Assembly (NCBI GenBank): GCA_032718475.1
Contig: JAUCBJ010002605.1
Location: forward strand, 1 to 44,106
Source of the DNA: Nemertoderma westbladi
Taxonomy: Eukaryota > Xenacoelomorpha > Nemertodermatida > Nemertodermatidae
Reading direction: 5' to 3'
DNA length: 44,106 nucleotides
Shown: one piece after another, positions 9,771-20,644 of the stretch
How positions within the stretch are numbered: the first letter of the stretch is position 1
How the letters are laid out: every line of letters starts with the position of its first letter
Position numbers and translations under genes: made by a program
Notes under the pieces: model-generated
The model's input: the letters and a program-made list of their open reading frames with translations, nothing else
Databases searched by the model: none
What the model was told of the DNA's origin: nothing

Positions 9771-10940
9771 CTTCATTACATAACCTACTTTGCATTATGA
9801 ATATGTGCCGCCCAGTGAAAAATGCTTAATTAAAAGAGGCTATGCAATAATTGGACTACGTAATATACGATCCAAGTTATTTAAAATAGTATATTCTTAA
9901 CATTAATTAATTAAATAATAAATTTATTATCAATAGTTAAATTTCATTAATTAAGAATTGAAATTACAGTATTGATATATCTTTCTCTTGTGAAGTGGAA
10001 CGGGTACATTATAGTCATTTATGAGTGGATGCAAGGCAGAGATGCACCCTGGTTAGTGGCTAGACCCTTTAACCCAGCAGCGCCCAACGTCTACATTTGT
10101 AACCCCATAATGGACTGTTTTCAAATCAATGCTGTAGTTACCTAATATATCCTATAACTATTATAATGCTATAATATGATTAATTAAAGGTGCATCTATA
10201 TGACTGACACTTAAAAAACAGTAAATTTTAAAAATTTGCATTTCTAAATTGACTCTAAAAATCGGAAATATATTTTTTCAGACATCGATTGGCATTACTT
10301 CATTCTATGTAACTATATGGTTATAGACAACAGGGATTGTGGCATATTTTTATTGTCAGATAATGGGAGATTTAATAAAACAATAAAATATCATGTAGTC
10401 TGCCCTCTTTAGTCTAGCAAATTCAACTTATTTACAGAAGACTACATTTGTAGTGCTTGGGCACTACATAGTGATTGATACTTTTAGACACAATCTGTAT
10501 GTGATACCAGCTGACCAGAGGTACCGGTACCCAGAATATTACTACAGTACGGCCTGACAGTACTGCAGTAGGTACTACACCTTCCACTGTCAGACTGTAC
10601 CACTTTCCTAATGCAGGAGTTACTGGTACCTGTACAGCAGTAACAATACAGCAATAGGCTACACTAGCCCGCTAGCATTCCAAGGCATTAGAATGATTGA
10701 TTGTGCCTGTCTCAAAGTCTGGAAATTTCTGAATGCAGTTCAAAACTTTTGAACACAGGAATTTTTGTAAATAAAATATAATTGCTGCTTCTAACAGCAG
10801 AACAGTCTGAACTATTTTAAATACCACTGAACCATTGCCCTGTACTCTGGGCTACAACTGTACTCCCTTCACCCAAGTCTAAACACTACATGCACACATG
10901 CACATGCCCACTTAAGATTGTTGCTGTGATTGTGACGCTC
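9771..10940. other. AT-rich stretch without recognisable gene
   Basis: About 1.2 kb of unique-looking AT-rich sequence. I see no sustained open frame, splice-bounded exon or repeat here beyond scattered ACCGGT-containing words such as GTACCGGTACC near 10521, which recur across the window. Confidence 0.6.
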
Positions 10941-10945
10941 ACCAC

Positions 10946-12326
10946 ATGGTGCATTGGCAGATTGGCCTGGAATCTACTCCACTTCACCCAACACCTACTA
11001 ATAAACTTGCAGATCAGCTAGGACTATGGATTCCTATGCCGACTCTGTCGCTGATCGCTACATTCCTTTCGACGGCTTTAACAGGTCACTGGCTGACTGG
11101 TGGATGTCAACGAAATGCAAACCAAACATCAACCCACCCCCCAGTTCAGCAGTTGACGTTGTGGAAGAAGAGCCCCTGCCAGCCCGCAACTCGATCAAGT
11201 TGAACTTGAAGCCTACAGTCAGACAGTCTCAGCGGCAGTGCTGCTAGTATCAGCAGAACCAGAAGTAACCAATACCAGTACAGACTTTCTCAAATAAAAC
11301 CGGACGACAGCAAAATCCCGCGTAACACGACTCAAAAACCATAAGTATGCAACCACATTGAAGGACAGGGCAGCTGCAGTACCTACGCTAAAGCTGCTAC
11401 TAGAAGACCTAACCGACGTCATTCTGGAGTGCGCCGCCATCGATACACATGAAAACTCTCCAAACAGTCGGTCAGTCAGCCACTCAGAGAACATGGCGAC
11501 GTGGATCTCCTCAGTGTGCAATGCAGCTAATGCATGCCGCTGCAGCACTGCTGCGCAAACCTACCTATACACCCGTTCCGGTACACAGTCCATTGTCTCG
11601 GGTGCGAGTTCTCGAATGGCTGCCCGATTGGCCCGTCAAGAACTCGAAGCCAACCTCGAACTCGAACATTTTGACAAAACTCAATCATCACACGATCGTG
11701 AAGGCGAACTGGCCACATTTGCCGCTCGGCAGGCTGCTGACCAAGCTGCCCAAAACCTAAAACTCCCGTCTGAGTGCCGTAAAATGACGCTATGAAACTA
11801 TCAAAGAACTTGAACTGAGAGTGGAGCGTTCCAGTCTCGCTTCTCGCTCTACTCCCGATCAGGAGAACGAGGACAGCACGTCCAACATTGGAGTGAATCC
11901 CGATGTTCCTGAGCCTACACAAGCCAGCCTCCCTGCGGCCCCAGCTGCCCCCTCCATGGTATCAGTTGGCCCCCCGTGGGCTCCCCCGGCTGCCCCGCTC
12001 GCAGTCGCATTGACAACTGGAAACCCGTTATTCCTACCCCCTTCCAGTTAGGTAACCTTGGCTCCTGTGAACCTGTTGCTGTCCTCCTTCGGGACTCTAT
12101 TTTCTCTCACCTACCTGCCCATTCCGCGCTCTCTCAGCAGCGTGAACTCGCCGGAGTTCTTTTCGACTTCAGCGCTCGGCTTCACATCGATAACTGCCGC
12201 TTCCAATTGTCCAATAGCCACTCCTTGAGAAACTGCCCCTGTTTAGCGTCCCCAGCCGGGCCGACACCGAGAGTTCCCGGCTTCCCCCTGGATCCTTACT
12301 ATCCTTACAATTGCTATTTGAAGTAA
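10946..12326 (+). pseudogene. Decayed coding patch, possibly a retroelement gag remnant
   Basis: Less AT-rich than its surroundings, with overlapping plus-strand open pieces in shifting frames: 11026-11247, about 11290-11795 and 11821-12326. The middle piece has a Leu/Glu/Ala-rich helical stretch (RLARQELEANLELEHF) followed by polar and Pro-rich sequence, which resembles the N-terminal part of LTR-retroelement Gag proteins. The pieces are separated by frameshifts or stops and no ATG-started frame spans them. No protease, RT or integrase motif follows. It could instead be exons of an unrelated host gene. The patch ends at an 18-base poly-G run near 12336. Assignment is weak. Confidence 0.35.
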
Positions 12327-12472
12327 TGGACACGGGGGGGGGGGGGGGGGGTGGACACTACAAATACTATATTATCTTGAAATTTTTAACTCAATTTTAG
12401 ATTAAAAACTTTTTTAAACATTTGCTTTTGTGTATACTCAATTCTACACCCACCAAAGTAGTTAATAACTAT

Positions 12473-12610
12473 AATTATTTACCTGTTATTTTGTTGTTTT
12501 TCCGGTTGTTTTAACCCAAGGAGTAGGAACTAGCCGAGGCGCAGCCGAGGCTTTCCTACTCCGAGGGTTTAAAACAACCGGAAAAACAACAAAATAACAG
12601 GTAAATAATT
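12473..12610. repeat. Long inverted repeat (foldback element)
   Basis: The left arm from about 12473 and the right arm ending at about 12610 are reverse complements: an outer stem of about 42 bp with no mismatch seen (core TTGTTGTTTTTCCGGTTGTT), a short imperfection, then a further 9-bp stem (GGAGTAGGA / TCCTACTCC). The loop of about 25 nt contains the direct repeat GCCGAGG. The pairing continues imperfectly outside the given limits. It may be a foldback or MITE-type transposon; no coding capacity. Confidence 0.85.
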
Positions 12611-13534
12611 AAGTTGTTACATAACCTATTGAATTAAATATTTACTAATTACACAACTATTTTATAATAATTGCATTATTATAAACTTTTCAAGGTTGAT
12701 TATTATAATATTAAACAATGTATAAATTATTTCAAACAAAATTTTTCTAATATAAAACTGCACCACTGTTGGCTGTGCCCATGCCCAATACTATAACATT
12801 TCTAAAAGGGCATAGTTTTGGGGAGAGGATATAAAAAAGGGGCATGGTATTTTTGGGGGAAAAATAAAAACAAATAATATTATTTATTTTTACCGATTTA
12901 GGTGAGTGGCTTGGAAACATGCAATATGAAATTCAGAAAGAAAAACTGAACTTAGTAATAATTTCATAATTATTAGTAAACTTTTACTGACCGCTGGCTT
13001 CGTTTGACCTCTTTTCAGAGGTCCATGCTTTTCAAAAGGCCAGTCCACCGGGGAGTACAGTTTACATCCGCAAAAGTGATAAAAACTATATTCTCCAAAA
13101 CTACCGCACTACCGGTACGAATTTTACCTAATCTCGAAAGCTTTAATCCGATCTCAAATCCTGTCTTATTTCAAATTATTTAATTCGTCCATTTTAAGTT
13201 GCTTCCACGAATGCCGATTATTTAAATTGTAATATTTTAACATGACCAACCTTTTAAAATTTCTTTATGTAGTAGTGACACTCACCCTCATTTGAATCTT
13301 ATCATATTTATTATAACAGTAAATTGACAAGATTAGTTCCATAGTTACTATTTGAATCAATCGATTAGAGAACCCCCCCCCCCCCCCCTGCCCCTACAGT
13401 ATTTATCTCCCCGGTAGTTAGCGTTTCTAGCCTTGCTATTACCTGTCCAAAGTCCAACCCAGGGCTCCCACCGGTGCTCAACAAAATAAAAACACAGCGA
13501 GGTCGAAATAACGCAATGTATAGCCCTGGCCAAC
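12611..13534. other. AT-rich intergenic DNA
   Basis: No coding signal that I can support. Contains a run of about 16 C residues near 13372-13388. Short open frames here are not protein-like. Confidence 0.5.
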
Positions 13535-13542
13535 CAAACTTA

Positions 13543-14170
13543 GGCATCGGTACACCTTGTGCACACCCCCCTCAATTTCTTTACTAGCTATGTTTAAGCA
13601 GGTTTTTGCCTTTATTAATGTTCTAGAAATTATTAATGTTCTAGAAAATATATTGAAAATATATATATTTCAAAGAAAATATATTGAATTATTATGATAG
13701 CTAGTATATTTTTAACTAGCTAGTGTTTTTGTAAAAATAGGTAAAAACTTTCAGATTTTTTATATGAAATAATGTTCCAGAACGCAATCTACATTGTGGA
13801 GAAATTTATTTTTTTCATGGTAGCTAGTATTTTTTTAAATAGTAGCTATTTTGTAAAAATAGATTAAAATAAATTTTATTATTATCCTCTCTGTTGCAAT
13901 ATATTAACAGTATTCGAGAATACTAGCTACTTTGATCTTAATTTTACTTTTTTGCCAATTTCTGCAGCATATAAGGCCTATCATCGACTAGGAAATATTA
14001 AAAAAGAAATTTTTGAAACACTAGCTAGTCCAAAAGTACTAGCTACCACAGAATGTCAAATATACTTTTTGTATGTCAATTATGTTCTAGAGCATAATTC
14101 AACAAAATATTGTTTTAAAAGATAGCTATTAAAAAAATTGTGGGGGGTGTGCACAAGGTGTACCGATGCC
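13543..14170. mobile_element. Non-autonomous DNA transposon (MITE) with 8-bp target duplication, copy 1
   Basis: Terminal inverted repeats: 13543-13571 is the exact reverse complement of 14142-14170 (ends GGCATCGGTACACCTTGTGC), and similarity continues to about 49 bp per arm. The element is flanked by the identical octamer CAAACTTA at 13535-13542 and 14171-14178, a clean target site duplication. The 628-bp interior is AT-rich, holds repeated CTAGCTA words and has no transposase frame. Eight-base duplications occur in the hAT, P, Merlin, Zisupton and Novosib superfamilies; the GG start is unlike hAT (usually CA) and more like Merlin, but the family is not proven. Confidence 0.88.
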
Positions 14171-14478
14171 CAAACTTATTCTTTCACTCCGTGACACTAA
14201 ACCCTTGATTACATATAAAAATTTAATTGTGGTAATAAGATATTTATATTTGCAAAAAATTACCAAGAAAGGCAACATAACGCCGAAACTTACACGCTAA
14301 TTTAAAATTTACTTTAAAATAAGTTTACTTATTTTACTATATTTTCTTGCGGGGTTTACTTTAAAAGTTTTTGAAATTAATTTCCTTTTAAAATTAACTT
14401 ATTTTTTCATTTAAAATTAAAATTTACAATTTGCAATTTCTGTACAATTCAAGTTCCATTTAGCAACGTTAGTCTCTT

Positions 14479-15876
14479 TTAATCATCATTTTTTTTATTC
14501 ATGTATACAGTGACATTCCCGAATATCTTCGAATCCTTAAACACTGCCCGGATGCTATCTGTCTCACTCTCCACACTATTGCTGATGAAAGTCGATGAAA
14601 CCGATCCTGATTCCGATCCCAAGCTCGTAGATGGTGTAACATCACTAGTTGCCGATGATCCCGACATGTAAAGGCTCAACTGACGACTCATTTCAAATTT
14701 CTTTGAAGTAGATGGTCGAAGATAGGAAGTCGTTGTGGATAGATTTTTGTGCCCTAGCTGTTTCTGTGCTAGGTTAACTGGTTGGCCACCATCAACCAAT
14801 GCTTGGGCTGCCGTTTTACGACAGCTAATAGGGGTAAGCTTCTTTCCTCCTTGTAACCCAGCTTTCGTTATTAGATTCCTAAACATTTTAGCGAATTGAT
14901 GCTTTCCTACCGGTTGATCACAAAACCATTTTTCATTTGGCTTTGTGTTATGCTTTGGGCGTATGAAATATGGCTGCATACCATCTACCTTTCCATCGGG
15001 GAAACGTTTCATCATGTAGAAATCATGAAGTGTAACTGCACACAGACTTCGATCCGCTTTATACTCATAAACACTTGGTGAAAATTCCCTGGGAGCCGAA
15101 TCGCCGTGTCGCGTCTTTGTACTACGTTCCTTTAGTTTTAGGTAGTATACACCTTCTTCAGTGTTATAGTGCTTTGTTATATCGCCTACAAGTATTTTTC
15201 GCATCTCCTCGCCTGGACGAGCTCCAAACTGGGTTGTAAGTACGATATACAACGTTTCGAGTAGCATTTTTGGATTCTCCATACCAAGAAGCCCCTTTTC
15301 CCTCATAGCCTTGAAATCGCCTTCCTCCATCGGGTTACTGGCTCTTTCAAGATTTCCCTTACCAGCACTTTTCGTTTCCGCTAATCTAGTTTTTAGGATG
15401 TCTCTACTAAGACGAAACTCAGGAAGTTCTAGCGCATTTCCTAACCCTAGATCTTTCAATTTGCGAAGGACTCCATAAAAATAGCTGCGCAAAGTCGTCG
15501 TTTCAACTTTTTCTCCCGTTTTTTTCTTATACTTACGGATAAATCCGTTGAAATGTTTTGCTAATTCCCCTCTTTTTGATTCCTCGCTCAGTTCTTCGAT
15601 TGTTTCGCTGACATTGTTTATGTCGAGATATTTTCGAAATGCTGCGACAGCAACAGTGGTAGAATCAGCGGTATGGACGTTTCTGTTCGTTAATATGTAC
15701 TCGTCATCAGTTTTGTCGTTTTGCGATAATCGAAGAGATGACTCATCCCTGAATCGTTTAGCTGGTGGTATAGGTTCATCATTTCCCAATGTGGAATCCA
15801 CAGAAATTAAATGATCATTATTGGCGTAGAAGAGATTTTCTAAACACACCAGATCAGCTAAATCTAAGTCATCCAT
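14479..15876 (-). CDS. Crypton-type tyrosine recombinase (465 aa from ATG)
   Basis: Intronless minus-strand frame; the first ATG is at 15876, although the frame stays open a little upstream. The N-terminal 75 residues are acidic and polar. A helical SAM-like/core-binding region follows at about 76-190 and the catalytic domain at about 200-400. Tyrosine-recombinase residues visible, numbered from this ATG: R220 (GARPGEE), R353 (SCRKT), H376 (LGHKN) and the nucleophile Y385 (TTSYL). The residue three before R353, normally His in the HxxR box, is Ile350. The tail is Ser/Thr-rich. Crypton elements encode this kind of enzyme, and animal proteins such as the KCTD1 and ZMYM2/QRICH1 families derive from them. 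The lack of stops suggests recent activity or selection. Crypton ends lack terminal inverted repeats, so boundaries are not set here. Confidence 0.8.
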   Translation of the reverse strand: MDDLDLADLVCLENLFYANNDHLISVDSTLGNDEPIPPAKRFRDESSLRLSQNDKTDDEYILTNRNVHTADSTTVAVAAFRKYLDINNVSETIEELSEESKRGELAKHFNGFIRKYKKKTGEKVETTTLRSYFYGVLRKLKDLGLGNALELPEFRLSRDILKTRLAETKSAGKGNLERASNPMEEGDFKAMREKGLLGMENPKMLLETLYIVLTTQFGARPGEEMRKILVGDITKHYNTEEGVYYLKLKERSTKTRHGDSAPREFSPSVYEYKADRSLCAVTLHDFYMMKRFPDGKVDGMQPYFIRPKHNTKPNEKWFCDQPVGKHQFAKMFRNLITKAGLQGGKKLTPISCRKTAAQALVDGGQPVNLAQKQLGHKNLSTTTSYLRPSTSKKFEMSRQLSLYMSGSSATSDVTPSTSLGSESGSVSSTFISNSVESETDSIRAVFKDSKIFGNVTVYMNKKNDD

Positions 15877-16011
15877 GTCTAATCGGTTATACTGCAGTAC
15901 TGGTTTGCAATACAATAGACCACAGCTAAAATATTTAGGTAAACAGAATGTGAAATCTATGTACCGTTACTCGCACCTACTAATTTAAATGTAACCTACC
16001 ATTTTTTGCTC

Positions 16012-16260
16012 TCGTCAAACCTCAAACAGAAAGTAAAATCCTAAATAAGTACAGAAATGTACCGTGGTAGGCTACCGGGAAGATGCCTACCGTGTTACGC
16101 TGCACAAACTAAAATCGTCAAAGAGAAAGTGAAATCAAAATGCAGAAGCTACCGGTAGGTACCGGACGGCCAGTATGTTCTCTAAACTCAAATCGTCAAA
16201 CAGAAAGTAAACACCCAAAATAAAAAGCAGAATGTACCGTTGTAGCGCCTACAGGTTGCA
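16012..16260. repeat. Three degenerate copies of an 80-90 bp repeat upstream of the recombinase gene
   Basis: Units beginning near 16014, 16105 and 16185 share CAAACAGAAAGTAAA-type sequence followed by AGAA(A/G)(T/C)TACCG. They lie about 140-380 bp upstream of the recombinase ATG on the minus strand, where promoter or recombination sites could lie. Function not shown. Confidence 0.55.
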
Positions 16261-16329
16261 GTTTCCAATCAGTCAGTTTGCAACCAGTAGTGTAGGTTAT
16301 CAATTAATTCACTTCGGCCTACACCCCTT

Positions 16330-16390
16330 GGAAAATTAACTATTTAAAATCCTCGGCCTTTGGCCTCGGATTTTAAACAGTTAATTTTCC
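16330..16390. repeat. 61-bp perfect-type hairpin
   Basis: The 23-base arms 16330-16352 and 16368-16390 are complementary with one mismatch (GGAAAATTAACT...AAAATCC). The centre is CGGCC-TTT-GGCC, so the stem continues almost to a 3-nt loop. Like the foldback at 12473-12610, the centre carries CGG/CCG-GAGG words, which suggests related small foldback elements on both sides of the recombinase gene. Confidence 0.75.
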
Positions 16391-16574
16391 GCGGGATTCG
16401 GCCTCAGCAACACCAGTTGGTTTGCGGAAAAATAACAAAACAAAATAGCGGACAAAAATAACAACCCTACAGACCAACATTAGTTCGGTGTTATTTTTTC
16501 CGGGATTTGTTGTGTAACAACATCCTTTATATTATCCTTTATAAACAAATTGGTGTTATTTTTATGAATATATA

Positions 16575-18393
16575 CAGTCGGGGTCTCAAAGTGCATCTGT
16601 TCTTTGAGATTTTCTCAAAGTTTTTCTAAAAGTGTCTAAAAGTCATTACATTACTCCCAACGGCCGCTTTGAATTCTTGTAGACACTTTTAGTTGGGAAT
16701 CTCAAAGTGATTTCCTGCTTTTAGGCACTTTGAATTCTTTGAATTCTTTGAGAAATGTCACTTTGAGGTAGTTTGCGGCACTTTTAATTCTTTGAGAAAA
16801 TAAACTCCGAGGTATTCCTGATTGACAGCTCGTGGTATGTTAACTGAGAGGCAGAGGCATTCTCGGGGAACAATATTATGCGGGCAACAAAGTGATACTT
16901 GTGTGCTGGCCAGTTGTTGCATAGAAGCTATATTCCCATTAATTTATCAAATTGAGGTTCCTGAGGTCATTACGGGATGGGTTTTCGGTCGCAAGTACAA
17001 ATTGAATTTACGGCACCCTAAAAAACATTCATTCAAATAATACATGAAACATAATTAGTAAAACAAGATTAATGCTTGACAAGATTGATTATTTTAATAA
17101 CATAATACAATATCAGATTAACAATTAATATAAGAGAAACTGCACTGTAGTATCTCTGTGTATACGCCGTTTCATTATAATGACCTAAAGAAGCCCTGTT
17201 GGGAGAAAGCTTGTAATAACATTTGTTATTCATTTCATTAGTCACCTCAGGTCAAACCGACTACTTTAACTGTTTAATATGATAACTACGGTGACGAGAG
17301 CTCGAGAATTCCTTCTTAAAAACTAAGAAAGGCTTTCGACTTTCAAGTACGATAGAACGGCTACAATCTTGTGTTGTTTTTGCTTAATAGAGATATTAAA
17401 ATATCCCCTGCCGCTGGCGTTTATGTTTGAGCATATTTTAAATGTTTGCCTCATATTCAATTGATGTGTACTGCCTTCTGGCAAAACGGCACCCAGTTTA
17501 AGCTATCAATCACAGCTAGGGAGTAGCGACCCACGGACGGCGACCTTCAAACAAACAGGTGCAGAGTCGGAAAGAACTGTCACATGCTTTGCTTGGCTTG
17601 TGGTACCATTTGATTACATAATAGATTTTGGCAGAATGGGCGGTCGCTCTCACCATATGCATTGCGCACCAACAATGCCTAAAACATCTATGGGAACAGC
17701 CAATTAGTGCGCTTGAATCATTTATCTTTATTCCTGCCTCTTATCGTTATTCTTTACTTTGTATAACACAATTTACAGTGCGGCAAAGTATAGCTGGTTG
17801 ACCATTGAAATGCATTGGTAAAGGTATTCGGCGTTCACGTGGGCTAAACAAATTTAAACAGTACAGTTTTAGCACTATACATTAATATAGATAGGGCAAC
17901 AGACAAACTGTCTATGACACAAATGCCAACACATTCCGATAGCCCGCAATTATGGCGTCTCTAAAGAGTCCAAATATAAATTAATTAAATCCTCTATGAA
18001 ACAATAAAAATACCTACAAAAAATACTGCTGTATTAAATATTAGTTACTGCAGTAACATATAACAATTACTGCAGTAACAAATTATTTGTTACTGCAGAA
18101 AAAGACAAATTTTTATTACTTTCAGTAACAAATATTTATTACTGCAGTATTTTTTGGAGGTATCTTTATTGTTTCATAGAGGTTTTTATTACTTATATTT
18201 TACCCTATAGTCAAAGTCAATATACCCCATACCATAGCCAGATTCAGGCAGGACTGTATGAAATGACTGACAGTACTACTTTGAAATCTTTGAGGACACT
18301 TTGTCATTTTCTTGGACCACTTTTAGAAATTTGAGACACTTTTAGTTCTTTGAGAAAATCTCAAAGAACAGATGCACTTTGAGACCCCGACTG
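16575..18393. mobile_element. Tc1/mariner-like non-autonomous element (1.8 kb)
   Basis: Perfect 46-bp terminal inverted repeats, 16575-16620 and 18348-18393, begin CAGTCGGGGTCTCAAAG and are flanked by TA on both sides, as in Tc1/mariner/pogo insertions. Both ends carry many subterminal copies of CTTTGAG and ACTTTTAG in both orientations. No transposase frame is present; the longest ATG-independent frame (16822-17040, plus) is 72 codons and not recognisable. A separate palindromic element is nested at 17991-18182. Confidence 0.85.
17991..18182. mobile_element. Palindromic MITE nested in the Tc1-like element
   Basis: A 192-bp near-palindrome: CCTCTATGAAACAATAAA at the left end pairs with the right end, and similarity continues inward about 60 bp per arm with a few mismatches, including repeated TTACTGCAGTAACA motifs that are themselves palindromic. 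No coding capacity. It sits wholly inside the Tc1-like element and is therefore a later insertion or an internal part of that family. Confidence 0.75.
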
Positions 18394-18540
18394 TAAATAC
18401 CTCCATAGCGCCCAAGTACTACATTTGTACCCTACCTAATAAATCGAGATTGGTTAAAGTTTTGATACTGGTATTGAAACTATGTTTAAGTTAGACCATT
18501 TGGACTTAGTTCTGAAAATATGAATAAATTACCTCGAGTT

Positions 18541-18690
18541 TTTAGATGTCTGGGTTTTGCTGGGTTAAATTATTTGTGACGAAACCAAAACTACCCTGCA
18601 CCCCAATGAGGGATCGAACCCAAGACCTCCGATGAGAATTAAAGGCAAAGGATTTAGCCACCAAGCCACTACACCAAGGTGTAGCAACTA
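18541..18690 (-). mobile_element. tRNA-derived SINE (minus)
   Basis: On the minus strand a tRNA-like head shows an A-box-like GTGGCTTGGTGG (18658-18669) and a B box GGGTTCGATCCC (18610-18621), with a spacing longer than in a typical tRNA. No clean cloverleaf acceptor pairing is seen. The sequence continues into a non-tRNA body toward 18541. This fits a polymerase III-driven SINE better than a functional tRNA gene. The limits are approximate. Confidence 0.65.
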
Positions 18691-18699
18691 CACAGTGGC

Positions 18700-19790
18700 A
18701 CTTTATTGTGTCCGTGAAAGGTTTCAACGCGTCGAGTAATCTGATTTCCATTTCGAATATAAACAGAGATCGCTTTGCACTTTCGGAGAGTTGTCATTAT
18801 CATACTGTAGTACGAGAAGTGGACCCTCTTAGATACAAAGTGCAACCTTAAGAAAGGTTTCCCATTGCCATAATAACTATGTTTTTATTAATCAGGGTAT
18901 TTATTTAAATTTAGCCTGTGCGTTTTTAATATTCTTATAGCAACGAATCAATCAAACCTGAATCTCACTAATTCGATTCTAAAATTGTCCTTTACGTGGA
19001 TCAAGTTATATCTACATGCAGGTTGACAAAGCACAATTCCTTAGATTTCCTTAGAGGTTTTATACAGTTTCCGTAGCAACAAATTTAATCATTATTGAGT
19101 ACTGCCTGTTAGCGTTAGAATATGTAGTACGAAAAAATTCATCCGCGTGAAATATCGATTTATATTTTTTGTAATTAAACAACAATAAATTCCCTATAAA
19201 TATTTTTGATTTTCATCTCACATCTCCATACAGTATAACATGGGTTCGCGAACCACATTTAAAGTTACAGAAAATGTAGGACGAAATATTCATCCGCATG
19301 ATATGTCGATTTATAATACCGGTAATTACCAGAACTGTATGCGTTTATACTGTATATTAATATACTAGTTAAACATAGGTATTCAACCGGTAGGCCTCCG
19401 GTACCGGTACTTTTATAATATTCAATTAAGTTTATTTCTGTTAGTCAGGTACCCGTAGTTCTAATTGTTTTTGACCAAAACTAGTCAATAGTAGGCCTAC
19501 AGGTCTAACAGTGCGTAATAGGCAATAAACTGAATGGCCGTGGGCCTAGGCTTCAATCAAACTGCAGACATATGGAAACTGAAAGTAATTTAAGTAGCCC
19601 TTCTCATCAACATTATTCATTCGTAACATCATTCAGGATATCCTACAGTATGTATTAGGCCTAGCTGTACCGGTAACATAGAAAACTAAATGCAGATTTA
19701 TGCATTATGCAAAAGAAAACTGAAATTCATTTAAGTAGTAATTCACTCTCTGACTGTCCGATCAGTCATTAACAGATTCATGATATTATA
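18700..19790. other. Intergenic DNA with a short degenerate direct repeat
   Basis: No gene seen. Two similar stretches, near 19120-19165 and 19275-19320, share ATTCATCCGC(G/A)TGA and TCGATTTATA, indicating a diverged duplication of roughly 45 bp. The GTAGGCCTAC and ACCGGTACC words typical of this window are frequent. Confidence 0.5.
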
Positions 19791-20240
19791 GGCACTAGTG
19801 TAGCCCGTGTCACCATTATTAAGCTTTTTTTAATAGCTGTTTTGGACTGGTTTTGGTTAGGCCTATTGATTTATGTTCTGGAACATATTGTGGACTCATT
19901 ACATGTTAAATTTTTGTGGTAGCTAGTGTTTTTGATGGTAGGTAGTGTTTTTATATAGTAGCTAATTTTTAAAAAAAAATCAAAAAAAATCGTACCGTAG
20001 GCCTGTTTTCTAGAACTCTATAGTGTTTAAATATTTAGCTAATATTATGAGTCACACTTTTGAAAGACATTCACATATTTCAGAAATATCCGAAATATCG
20101 CAATCCGAGGAAAATGCAATTTGGCAATCGTACCTATAGCTTGGGTGACCATTTTTCAAATTTTAAAAATACTGTAATACTTTTTATTTTGCCAGTGACA
20201 AAGGCAGAATAAGGGTGACGGCGATATACACTTTAGTGCC
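19791..20240. mobile_element. Diverged second copy of the 8-bp-duplication MITE family
   Basis: Begins GGCACTAGTGTAG and ends CTTTAGTGCC, imperfect terminal inverted repeats related to those of 13543-14170. The interior shares TTTTTTTAATAGCT, TATGTTCTGGAACAT and GGTAGCTAGT words in the order seen on the opposite strand of copy 1. The right flank CATGATAG resembles CATGATAT located four bases outside the left end, so a target duplication is possible but not clean. Confidence 0.6.
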
Positions 20241-20553
20241 CATGATAGGCTATATGATTCGGTAGGCCTTTTAATTAGTTAGTTACATAGGTAAGGTCTA
20301 AATATTTTTTGTATTTGTTATACAAGGGAAACATTCTACAATATAACGGTAGGCTTGCTGTAAGTTATTTATGTTTATTACCGGTATCCGGTAGACTGTA
20401 TTTACCGTACAGTACAATTGTATCTTAACTAATTATATTTTAATAGGCTTTTGAATAAGTTTACATTGGCTATCTTTTGATATATTGTATTATTTTGTAT
20501 TATTTTATATTATTTTTACATTCATATTTTGTATTCTAACCCGAACGATCAAT

Positions 20554-20644
20554 ATGCCACAAAAGAGAAAGCGTACTTGTGGTAATTGTGGTGACGCGTC
20601 TCACAATAAACGGACGTGCCCATTGAGGGAATTAGAAGGTGGAG
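20554..20644 (+). CDS. Candidate first exon encoding a CCHC zinc knuckle
   Basis: ATG at 20554 opens a 91-nt coding stretch ending exactly at GAG|GTAAGT (donor GT at 20645), a full-consensus splice donor. The encoded peptide is basic (KRKR) followed by CGNCGDASHNKRTC, a CX2CX4HX4C zinc knuckle, and an acidic/Gly end. Such knuckles occur in Mutator-like and other transposases and in RNA-binding proteins. Downstream is GT-rich satellite, so the next exon is not visible; the gene may be broken or have a long intron. The knuckle plus the exact donor is the argument for a real exon. Confidence 0.5.

Noticed and set aside
18601-18690. Functional tRNA gene
   Set aside because: A and B boxes are present, but no proper acceptor or anticodon stems could be formed, and the sequence continues into a SINE body.
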